DNA of 64,000 nt. It comes from Edaphochlamys debaryana. Lineage: Eukaryota; Chlorophyta; Chlorophyceae; Chlamydomonadales. Each line of letters starts with the position of its first letter. The stretch's first letter is position 1. Below, one piece after another: positions 1-10,700 of the stretch. The notes below the pieces were generated by a model. The model was not told the origin of the DNA. It searched no databases and saw only the letters and a list, made by a program, of their open reading frames with translations. The stretch is taken from the NCBI GenBank assembly GCA_016858145.1, contig JAEHOE010000135.1:248001-312000 (forward strand), given 5' to 3'. The translations under genes were made by a program, and so were the position numbers.

Positions 1-3000
1 GCGCCGCCGCCGGTGCTCTGTGAGTACGACGGCTGCCGGGCCATGTGCTGCTGGTGCTGTACGGCATGTACGGCATGCTGCTGCTGGTAGTGCTGGTGGT
101 ACAGCGCCAGCTGCTGCTGATACTGCTCGTACTCCTTGTTGTACTGCAGCTGCTGCTCGTACTCCTTCATCTGCCGCTCGTACAGCTGCCGCTGCTGCTG
201 CTGCTGCTGATGCTGCTGGTAGGCAAGTGCGGCGGCGGCGGCGGCCGCATCCCCACTGAGGGGCTCCCCCGGGGGTGCGGTTCGGGGGGCACCGGGCCAC
301 CCCGCCGGGGCCTGGCCGGGCGCCGATGGGTGCTGGTGGGCGGGGGAGGGCGCGGGAGAGGGCTGCGCGCCGTAGGCGTACGGCCAAGGCCCTGGGGAGG
401 AGGTGGGCGTGCGGCAAGCGGAACGTTGGATGCGGGGAGAGCTTTAGAGCTTTGGAGCAGCAGAAGGTCTGCAGTCAGTGCAGGTTTGCGACGTCGAGTA
501 TGGGAATCCCAGCCTTTCCCAGGACGTCAGGTATAGAACCCCAGGGAGGGGGTGATAATCAAGACCCATGCGCAATGAGGCAGACTCGGAAACCGCCGGT
601 CCACCGTCGTGACCGTGCTACCGTCACCCGGCTCGCCTCACCAGCAGCGGACGGGGCGCGGTCGTACTGCAGTGCGGTACCGTACGGCACCGGAGCGCCC
701 GGGTAGGGCTGCTGTGCGGCGGCCGCACCCGCAGCCGCCGGCGGAGCGTACGGCGCTCCCGCTGCGCCCGGCGGCGCGGACGGGTACGACGGAGCGCGCA
801 TCTGCTGCTCGTACACCGCCTGCTGCTGCTGACGCTCGTACTCCCTCAGCTGCTGCTCGTACATCTGATGATCGTACAGCTGGCGCTGGTAGGCGTCGTA
901 CTGCTGTCTGTACCGCTCCTGCTCGGCCGCAGCAGCCGATGCTGCACCGCCCGCGGCGAGTGGCTGCATGGGCGTCGGCGGTTGGGCAGCTGGGGGCAGC
1001 TGTACGGCAGGCGTGTGCGGCGCATGTGCAGCCGTACCAGCTGCAGGGCCAGCAGCGCCGGCACCGGCAGGCGGTGGCTGGGGGGCGGGAAGCGAGGTGC
1101 GTGGCTGCAGGGCGGCGCTGCTGCCGCGGGAGGGCAGGGCAGGAGGGGCGGTGGGTGGGGCGGTGGGGGACCAGGGTGGCGGCTGATGGGCCGAGGGCTG
1201 GGGCTGCTGCTGAGGCTGCGTCGGGGGTGGGGCTTGGGTGAGCGTAGGCAGTGGTGCCGACCCCGTCGCCGGCAGTAGGGGCGCCGGCGGCGGAGGCCCC
1301 GGCCGCATCAGCTGTGACGCCGCGGCGGCGGCGGCGGCGGCAGACTCTGTCGCTGGCGGCGGCGGCGCCATCGTGACAGCCGCCTGGGCGGTGGTGAGTG
1401 CCAGCGGCGCGGCTGACGGCGGCGGCGCGGGCTCCGTCAAAGGCGACCCAGACACAGGGGGCGGCAGCGCAGGCCCTGGAGCCTGAGGCTGCTGCTGCTG
1501 CTGCTGCTGCGGGGCTTGCGCGGTCGCTGCGCCTTCGCCCTGGCTGGGAGCCTTATCCACCTGCTCTCCCTGCCCCTGCCCCTGTGCCAGTGCCTCCTGC
1601 TGGTGCTGCTGAGGAGCAAACATTCCGTGCAAGGCCTCCGGGGCGCTGGCAAGGGGGGCGCCGCCGGGTGCTGCCGACAGGTTGGGGCCGGGGACCGGAA
1701 TGGGGCTAGCAGCTGGGAGCGGAAGGGGGCTGAGGGCCGGAGCGGAGGCTGGGGTTGGGCCCGGGGCGGGCCCTGGAGCCATTGCGGCGCTCCCCAGCGG
1801 CTGGGGCCCCGCCCTGGGCCCCGGCAGGACCCCTGTGGGCCCGCCGGAAGGGACCCCTGGGCCCGCCGTTGGCCCATGCTGCGGCGGCCCCTCCAGTGCC
1901 GCAGGGCTGGCGGCCGCAGCGCCCGGGGTGGCGGCGGTGCTCCCCACTGCGCCCACCGCTGCAGCCCCCGCCCCCACCGCAGCTGCGGCCCCAACCGCAC
2001 CGGGAGGCGGCTGGGCGCTGGCGCCACCACGCACCGCCGCCGCAGGGCCCGGCGCGGGGGGCTGCGCGGGCGGCAGCGGGTGGAAGGCCAGGAGGGTCGC
2101 CGCTTGGGGCCCCAGGCGGGGGCGCGGCTCCGTCGGTCCCACCAAGGGGAGGCCGACGGCGGGAGTTGCGGCGGGGACGGAGGGCTGCGGCGGCGGCGAC
2201 GCCATGGCGGCCACAGGCACGGCCGGTAGCCCGGCTGGGGTGGCGGCGATCACCGGAGGGGCGGCGGCAGCGGGGGATGCCGCCGGCGCCGGTGCCGGTG
2301 CCGGTGCCGGGGGTTGCGGCCCCGCAGGCGCCAGACCGTGGGGGGCCGCGGGCGTCGTCAGCGCAGGCGCAGGCCCTGCCGTGGTCGGCTGGGAGCCGCC
2401 GCTGACGAGGGCAACAACCCCCGGCGGCGCTGGGGGTGCTGCCGCTTCGGCCGCCCCGACTGTGAGGTGAGGCCCAGGGGCAGGCCCAGCCGGGCCCAGA
2501 GCGGGAGGCGGCAACGGTACCTCTTCCTCGACCTCCTCCACCCCCGGCGGCGGCGGCTCCGCCTCTTCCTCGGGCTCCTCGACCGACGGCGCCAGCCCCG
2601 GGCCAGCGCCGCCTGCCGCCGCCGCTGGCACCGCGGCCGCCACCGGCGGAGGCTGCGTAGGGCCAACGGCGCCGTGGGGAGCATACGCCACAGGGGCCGG
2701 CTGGGGGGCCCACCCCGCGGGTCCGGCCGTGAAGCCAGGTGGGCCGGCGCCCGGGCCCGCGGGATTCGGCGGTGGCAGGGCTGCGGCGGCAGCGGGGGGT
2801 GGGGGGCCGCCCACGGCCCAGCCCCGGGCTTGCACCGGCGGTGGCGGCGGCGGCGGAGGCAGGAAGCCCTGCGAGCCCTGCGAGCCGTAGGACCGTAGGA
2901 GCGGGGGTGCGGCCGCAGGGGTCGCCGCCGGACCGCCACCGGAGGCCCCGCTGCCGCTGCGCAGGATGGGACCGAGGGGCGCGCCCCCCGGCGGAGGGCC

Positions 3001-4745
3001 GTGGGGGCCGCCGAGGGAAGCGGTTCGGGCCACGGGCACTCCGTCGGGCGGCAGACCCGGGCCGCCAGGCTGCAAGTACGGGGCGTACTGCGGCTGCTGG
3101 GCATGTACGGCATACGGGTCGCCGTACGCTGCTGATGTGTAGTGCCCTGGCTGCAGCGGTACGCCCTGTTGGTCGTACGAACCCGCACCGTCCGGGGCAG
3201 CTCCTGGGTACTGCGCACCGTGCGATGAGGCTGGTGCGCCGCCGGCTGTCGTACCGCCGTACTGCTGCTGCATCTGCATCTGCATCTGCCGCTGCATCTG
3301 CTGCTGCTGTTGTTGCTGGCGGTCGTACGCCTGGGTGTACTGCCGCCATCGCTCTGCCTCCTCTGCGGAAGCCGCCGCAGCCCCCGATGGACCGTAACCG
3401 GAGGCGGCGTGTGGCTGCTGCTGCTGCTGCTGCCGGCCCCCCGGCACAGCGCCCGGACTGCCGGGGCCGGGGCCGTACGCGGCCGTGGCCCGTGCATCGC
3501 CGCCGCCGGACGCGCCGCTTGCCGTACGAGCGAGCAGATGCTGCTCGGCGCTACTGTACGGCAGCGGCAGCGAGTGGGACGAGCTGACTCGCGCAGGGAC
3601 TTGGCCATGCGCCGCTGGGGCCAGAAGTGCCACGGAGCGCTGGGGGCTGGGGCCGGCTCCGGGCGGGGCCCCAGCAGGGGCACCGCCGCTGGGGGGGTGT
3701 TGCAGGGGCGTGGTGGGGCCTGGGCGCTGCGGGTGCGGAGTGTGGGGTGGGGGGGCCGATGGCGGCTGCTGCAGCTGAGCCAACGAGGGGGCGGCCGGGT
3801 GGCCGCTGGCCTGACGGGGCAGTAGCTGCTGAGACTGCTGCTGCTGTTGCTGCTGTGGGGGCTGTTGCGGTTGTGGTGGAGGAAGTTGTTGTTGTTGTTG
3901 TTGATACAGCTGCTGCTGCTGCTGCTGCCGCTGCACCTGTTGCTCCCAGGCCTGCTTCTGCAGGTGGTAGGCCTCCCACTGCCGCCGCTGCTGCTGCTCC
4001 GCCGCTGCCGCCTCCGCCGCCTGCGCCTGCCCCGCCGCCGCCGCGGTCTGCTGCTGCAGCTGCCGCGCCGCCAGGTGCTGGGCCTGCTGCTGGAGGGCCG
4101 CCGCCTGGGCCTGGGCCTGGGCCTGCTGTGACTGGGCCTGGGCCTGCGCCTGGGCCTGGGCTTGGGCTTGGGCCTGGGCCTGGGCCTGCGCTTGCGCCTG
4201 CGCCTGGGCCTGCTGGGCCTGGGCCTGGGCCTGTTGGTGATGAGCCTGGTACGCCTGCTGTGGGTGCTGCCGCTGCGCCTCACGCTGCTGCGCGTGCGGA
4301 GCCGGGGCGTACCCCGGCGGCGCCTCCGCAGCCGCAGCCGCGGCGGGTTGGGCCTGCGCCTGCGCCTGCGCCTGCGCCTGCGCCTGCGCCTGCGCCTGCG
4401 CCTGCGCCTGCGCCTGCGCCTGCGCCTGCGCCTGCGCCTGCGCCTGCGCCTGCGCCTGCGCCTGCGCCTGCGCCTGCGCCTGCGCCTGCGCCTGCGCCTG
4501 CGCCTGCGCCTGCGCCTGCGCCTGCGCCTGCGCCTGCGGGGGCTGCTGCGAAGGCTGTGGTTGCGGCGCGCCCCGGCCCTGCGCCCCCGCCCCCGCCCCC
4601 GCCCCGCCCTCCCTGCGGCCGTGCCGCTGCAGCGCCTCGCTGATGGTGGCCAGGCGCTGAGTCATGCGGCCCCGCATGGCGGCTAAAGCTGACGTGTACT
4701 CCGCCTCGTAGGCGGCGGCGGCGGCGGCGGAGCCCGGCGGCAGGG

Positions 4746-4777
<32 letters not shown>

Positions 4778-6113
4778 TGCTCCTCGGCCTTCCGCTGCAT
4801 GGCGGCGATGAGGGAGGCCCAGCCGGCGGGGGTGGAGGCCAGGCGCCTGGGGTGGGCGGGCGGGGGGTGGGCGGGTGGGGTGGGCGCTGGGCGGGGATGC
4901 GGAATGTGGATGGTGGGGCAGTGGCAGCACTGGGATTGATGCGTGCATGCTCCGGGCCCTTGAGCACCCGACACGCGACTGACACACTCCCTGCTCCCTG
5001 CCCTCATACCGGCATACGGCCTACCCCTGGGCTCTGCCCCCCACCCCCCACCCCCTTCCCGCCAACGCACATGAGGTCCTGGTCCGGCAGGTGGGCCCCA
5101 CCACCGCCACCGCCCCTGGTGGCGGCTGGGCTCGGGGCGGGAGCGGCGGCGCCAGCGGTCGGTCCGCTGCCGCCGCGGGCCAGCTGCAGCGGACCTGAGG
5201 GGAGGCGAGCCGGCGGCGGCTGCTGTTGCGGCTGTTGCTGCGGAGGATGAGCCGACGGCGGCTGCTGGGGCTGGGGTTGGGGCTGGTGTGGAGGCTGCTG
5301 CTGCGGCCAGGGCTGGTGGGGGGGCTGCAGCTGCTGCCCCTGGACGGACGCTGCCAGGGGCCCGCCGCCGCCGCCACCGCCGCCGTTGCCGCCGTTGCCG
5401 CCACCGTGGGCGTAGCGGTGGGCTCCGGGCTCCACAGCGGCTGGGGGCCCCGGCGGAGGCGCCCCTGTGTGGGTCGCGTGGGTGCCCGCAGGGCTGGCGG
5501 GGGGCTGCTGGGGTTGAGGGTGGGGGTTGGGGTGGGCGAGCAGGGTTGATCCCGGTGGCGTTGCTTGGGGCGGGGGCGGGTGGGCTCCGTGCGGCTGGTG
5601 CTGCGGTGTCTGCAAGGGGGGCGGCTGCTGCGGGTGTTGATGGGGAGGGGGTGACGGGGCCAGGGCTGCGGCCGCAGAGTGCGACCCAGCGGGGGCCGAG
5701 GCTGGGGGGAGGGCCCCGGCGGGGCTGGAGCTCAGCAGTCCTCCCGCTGCCGCCTCGCCAGCATCGCTCGGATGCGGCCCAGCTCCCTCGCTGCCACCCG
5801 CGTTCAGGTCCGCGCCGACTGCGGGGCCCTGCGAGGCAGAGCGAGGCGCGCCAAAATGTTGCGGTGGTCGCTCGCGGCTTCGGAGCGCGCTCTTGCGCCA
5901 GTTAGCACGCGCAACGTTAGATCTGGGCCCAGCAGAGACTGTTGCGCGGCTCTGGTGGCCCGCGGGAGGCCGCGAGCGAGAGCGGAAGCTGAGACCCCCG
6001 GGCTGCACCGCGTGCGCGCCCCTAGCGTCTCCGGCCGCAGCCCTGCCCCAACTCACCGCCGCAGCCGCCTGCTCGTCAGGACCGGGCGGTCGAGGCTGCT
6101 GGGGGCTCGCCAT
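1..6113 (-). CDS. Gln/Ala-rich protein of unknown function (3' end missing)
   Basis: Exons in gene order are 6113-6057, 5828-5071, 4846-642 and 391-1, and the gene leaves the window at position 1. Every junction has a GT donor and an AG acceptor, and the phase is kept throughout, giving more than 1,800 residues without a stop. The protein is almost wholly low complexity: Pro/Gly/His/Gln at the N-terminus, then long Gln-Ala, Pro-Ala and Gln-Tyr stretches. One ordered-looking segment spans about residues 265-345 and includes GWASLIAAMQRKAEEH and a following helix with EAEYTSALAAMRGRM; it crosses the second intron. Near the window edge a Tyr/Gln/Glu-rich helical stretch (RQLYERQMKEYEQQL) may be a coiled coil. 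The composition resembles disordered transcription or RNA-binding coactivators, but no named domain was recognised, so no function is assigned. The start was chosen because the ATG at 6113 opens a 19-codon exon with a GTGAGT donor. Confidence 0.7.
4352..4538 (-). repeat. Hexanucleotide microsatellite encoding (Gln-Ala)n
   Basis: About 31 uninterrupted copies of the six-base unit GCCTGC (CAGGCG on the coding strand) lie inside the large exon of the leftmost gene. They encode a perfect alternating Gln-Ala tract at about residues 375-437. A second, less regular Gln-Ala tract follows at about 4097-4234. Because the unit is six bases, length changes keep the reading frame. Confidence 0.95.
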
Positions 6114-7767
6114 GGCGCCCAGGAGCAGCGGGGCTCAGCGCCGGGGCGGGGCCGCTCCGCCTCGAGGCCCCCGCGCGGCCGCAGAGCCTCCGAGGCTGTG
6201 CCGTGGGGTGGTCAGAGGCCGGGAGCTGCGCGTCGCGCCTGGCAGAGTTGAGCGGTGGAGCAGCGGCACGGGTGCCGAGGTTTCGGCAGCGCGCCTCGTG
6301 GGCGCTTGGAGGGAAGCGGCGTTCAGATCTTCGGCGCTGCGACAACTGGTGCAGTTGTGAGTACGGGCGCTAGCACGAGAGGGGTGCACAAGCTTGAGAG
6401 GGAGCAGCCAAGACGTTGGGGCCCCGTCCCGCGCATCCCCGCGCCTCGCACTGCCTCGCAGCAGGCCGCCGGCTTTCGCTGACTCTGCCGCCTCCAGCGC
6501 CTGCCGAACGCAGGGCTGCGCGACTTACCTGCGCGGCTCGGCCGCAGCCCCTCGGCTGCGTGGGTCGGCGTGAACGGCTGCGTCCCCAGGCTCTTGCGCC
6601 CCTCAACCAAGCGCTACGCTTCGTTGATGTCTTCTGTCCCCAGGCTCCGACTCCCGCAGCCCCTCAGTGCGGGGCTTGGGGGCACAGGCAAAGCGGATGG
6701 CAGGGCAGGCACACGCACACATTGCAGCACGCCAGCGGCGGGGCAGCCCCGCGGCCAAACGCAGCCGTGCAAAGCCGCCCCGCCAGAAGGTCGCAAGCCC
6801 TCGGCACCGGCCCCTGCACGGCTCCACACACGGGCCTCCTCCACTCCACTCCACGCCCGCCCCGCAGGGAGGCTCACGCGCGCTGTCCCATCGGCCGGCC
6901 TCGGCCGGCGGCGGCACCCCGCTGGGCGGAAAACGCGGGAGCAAAAGCCGCCTCCGCAGACCCCCCTCCGCGACCGCACCACCCCGCCAACCAGCGGCCG
7001 CCTCCCTCCGGCACGGCCTACCCAGGCTCACACCGCGGGCCCCCAGGCGGTCCTCCGAGCACCTCCCCGCCCCGCCATCATGCCACACACACGCAGCAGC
7101 ACGGCTAGGTCCTTGGCGGCGTTGCCCTGCCCTGTGCCTGCCTGCAGGCCCAAGCACCGCGTGGGCGCGCCTGCGAAGACCGGGCCCGCTTGTGCCCCGG
7201 GGCTGCCCGCTCGCTCAGGTCCATGTGGCACCCCTGCGTTGACGGCCCTTCACCTCCCGCCTCCGCCTTGGGACCGCCTCCGGACGGCCTACTCGGTGCG
7301 AGGGCCGCTGCCCAGCCACAGCGAGGGCGCAGGGCCCCCGCTGGCCGCGTGTCCCGAGACCGCCAACAGGCTCAGCCCTGCCCACTGCTCCTCATGCTCC
7401 CCAGCGCTGGACCTGCCGCCCCTCCCGCCGGCGCCGCTGCGGTTGCCTCCTCCTGCCTGGCTGCTGCCCGCCCGCCTGACTATAAGCTCCGCCCCCTGCC
7501 AAGCATAAGCTGCCTCGCCTCCTCTTCCTCCGACCCGCCCGGTCCTTCTCTGCTGCCCCTCCCCCGGGAGGCCCCTCCGCCTCCGCCTCGGTCCGCCGCG
7601 CCTGCCGCGACCTCGACCCCGCCGCGAGGGCGCCAGCGCACCGCTCCGCGACAGCAGCTAGCCGCCCCCCGCCCGGACCTGGCGGTAGCGGTCGGGCGGC
7701 CGCGTGGGCCCCGCGTGGGCCCGGCAGGGCCCCGACTGGGCCCACGCATCAGTGCCGGAGCCCGCGC
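6114..7767. other. Intergenic: promoter of the Gln/Ala-rich gene and 3' region of the GYF gene
   Basis: This 1.65-kb stretch lies between the start of the Gln/Ala-rich gene and the stop of the GYF-domain gene, both on the minus strand. Long open frames on the plus strand have no donor/acceptor logic or recognisable domains and look like a consequence of high GC. I found no TGTAA signal on the minus strand, so the 3' end of the GYF transcript is not located. Confidence 0.5.
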
Positions 7768-10700
7768 TCACATACGGTCCGACAGCAGGCTGAAGCCCGG
7801 GATGGAGGCCGTGATGCCGCCCACCTTCTTGACCCCCTGCCCGCCCTTGCCGGCCTTGCCCTTGGCGGCGGCGGCGGCGGCGGGGGGCTGCGCCGCGGCC
7901 TTCTGCCAGTCGGACGAGGGCGTGCCGGCCTTGCCGCCGGCGGCGGCGGCTGGCGGCGGCGGGGCGGCGGCCTTAGCTGCCGCCCCGCCCTTCTTCCCCG
8001 ACTTGGCCCTCGCCACCTCTGCGTCCTTGCGCTTGAGGAACTCCGCCACGAAGGTGGACACGTTGGGCTTGCCGCGCATGTACTCCTGGGGGGGTGAGGG
8101 GGTGGGGGTAGGGAGGTGAGGGGGTGGGGTGTTGCAAGCTAGCGGGACGGTGGGGCGTGGGCCTCGCTGGATGAGGGCTGAGGACTGTCGCCACAGGGTT
8201 CAGGGTTCTGGATGCCACGGAGCCAGGAGTCCGAGCGGTGGGACGACTGCTAGCGCTTTCACCTCGCTTCATTCCACCCCTCCTCCCGCCCCTTCCTCCA
8301 CTCCACTTCCACCGCCACCTCCCCCCATCCACCAGCGCCCCCCCCCCCACCTGGCAGTAGTCCGCCACCTCGGAGCGGCTGGTGCACGACAGCAGGAAGT
8401 GCACCAGCGAGAGGTCGTCGTTGCCAAAGAACTCCAGCATCTTGGAGCGACACCAGTTCTGTGTGTGGGGGGGGGGTTGCCGGGGGGTGCAGGGGTTGAC
8501 AGGGGTTGCAGGGCACAGGGGTGCATGAGCGGGCGAGACAAGGAAGGAGCGGGTGTGTTGCCGAGTCGATTGCAGCTGTAAGCGTAGGGAACCGCTGCCA
8601 TAACCGCAACAAGATGGTGAGAATCCTGCGTGCCCGGCACAATGCTAAGAAGCACCCAGCAGCAAGGACCCCGCCTCCCACGCAGCTGTGTGCACCCAAG
8701 CGTGGACAGCGGGACGCTGCCCTGTCCGCCCGCACAGCAGCACGCACCTTGAACTCATGCGACATCTGGATCTCGCCGTCAAACAGCCCTGAGCCCTCCT
8801 CCACGGCGGCAGCGGGGGCGTACGAAGTGGACGCAGCCGGGGCCACCTGGGCAGTGGGAGCCGCGCGCGCTGTGACCGGCGCCGCCGCCGGCTTGGCGGC
8901 GGCGGGCGCTGCCGCACGGCCCGCTGGTGCCGCTGCGGCCTTGGCGGCTACCGCCGCGGCCGTCTGCGTCGGCGGCGCAGCGCCCACGGCCGATGCCCAG
9001 CCGCCTCGTGCCGCCGGGGCCGGGGCCGGGGCCGGCGCTGGGGCCGGGGCCGGGGCAGGCTTGGGCGGCGGCGCGGGCTTGGCGGGCTGGGGCGGCGGCG
9101 CGGGGGCGGTGGTGGCGGGTCCGTAATCCCAGAACAGACCCTCGTCGTCCGCGGACGATGCCGCGGCGGCGCCCGAGGCCGCACGCGCCATGGCCGCCGG
9201 GGCCTGCTGCATCGCCGCGCGCCGCCGCGCCTCCTGCTCCTCCTGCTGCTGGATGTCGCGGAGCGTGGGCCCGGTGGGCGCCGGCGCCGCCGCCCAGCCG
9301 CCGTTGGCAGGCGCCGCCGGGGGCGGCGGCGGCGGCGCGGGCTTGGAGTGGAACATGCCCAGGACGTCGGTCAGGTCCTCGTCCACCGCGCCGCCCTCCA
9401 GGTCCGCCGCCGACTCCTCGTACAGCACGGCACGGAGGTTAGTCACCGGCGGCGGCTTGGCGGCGGCGCCGCCCCAGGCCTTGGGCGCCGCCGCCGCCGG
9501 CTGCGGCGGCGCGGGGTTGAGCTGCTTCTCCAGCAGCTCAGCCAGGGTGGTGCCGCGGGGCGCAGTGCCCGTGACGCCGACCGGCGGAGCGCCGGGCTCG
9601 GGGGAGGGCGCCGGCCGGCCGCCGCGGGCCGCGGGAGCCGCCGCAGCGGCGGCAGCCGATGCGGCCGCAGCCGCCTTGCGGCCCGGGGACACGTCCGCGG
9701 CGGCCGTGGCCGCGGGTGCGGCGGGGGCGGGAGGCGGGGTGACGGCCGCAGGGGCCTTCCAGGCGCTGGGCGGCGGCGGGGCCGGCGCAGGCGCGGGCGG
9801 GGGAGCCGCAGCCTGGGCGCCGCCTACGATCTTGGCCCAGGGCGAGGCGCCGGCGGGCGCCGCGGGAGCCGGCGCGGCGGCGGCGGCGTTCTGGGCGGCG
9901 GCTGCCTCCTGCGCGGCGGCGGCGGCACGGGCGGCCCTGGCGGCGGCCTCAGCCTCCTGCATCTGGATCTCGCGCAGCGTCATGCCCACCGGGGGCGGCT
10001 TGGCGGCTGCGGCCCAGGGAGCCAGCTTGGGCTCCGGCTTGGGCGCGGCGGCGGCGCCGTCGTCGGTCGCCTGCTGGGGAGCCGCTGCGGCTGCCGCCGC
10101 CGGCTTGGGCTGATCCTGCAGCACCAGCTGAGGGGTCTTCTTCTTCTTCCCGCCGGCCGCGGCCTGGTCAGCAGCGGGCGCCGGCTCGGGCACGGGGGCA
10201 GGCTCGGGCGCGGGGACGGGCTCGCCGCCCTGCTTGTTGTTGGCGGCAGCCGAGAAGATCTGCTGCAGGGCCGGGGGCAGGCCCGAGATGGGCCGCCCGG
10301 CCTCGCCGCCAGCCGGCGGCGCAGCGCCCCACGCGCCAGGCGCGGGCTGCGGCGGTGCCTGCTGCTGCTGCTGGGGCGGGAAGGCGGCCGCGGGCGGCTG
10401 CGGGGCCTGCGCGGCGGCCATTGCGGCCTGGTGCTGCTGCTGCTGGTCCCGCAGCGCCTGCTGCCGAGCCGCCTCCATGGCCTGCTCCCGCTGGATGTCC
10501 GCCAGGCTGCGGCCGGGGGCGGCCGGGGCGGTGGGGGCAGCACCCCAGGCAGACGGCTGCTGCTGCGGGGGCTGCTGCTGCTGCTGCTGGGGCTGCTGGG
10601 CCTGTTGCTGCTGCGGGGGCTGCTGCTGCTGCTGGGGTGGTTGCTGCGGGGGCTGGTGGGAGAGGGGCCCCTCGCCGGGCGCTGTGGGAACGGCCAGGGA

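Noticed and set aside
1706..4283. Two long alternative frames on the minus strand inside the Gln/Ala-rich gene
   Set aside because: They are other frames of the same exon, composed of Arg/Ser or Gly/Arg runs, and have no start or splice context.
6570..7508. 312-codon open frame on the plus strand between two genes
   Set aside because: Composition is Pro/Ala/Arg/His shadow-like, with no domain, promoter or polyadenylation word.
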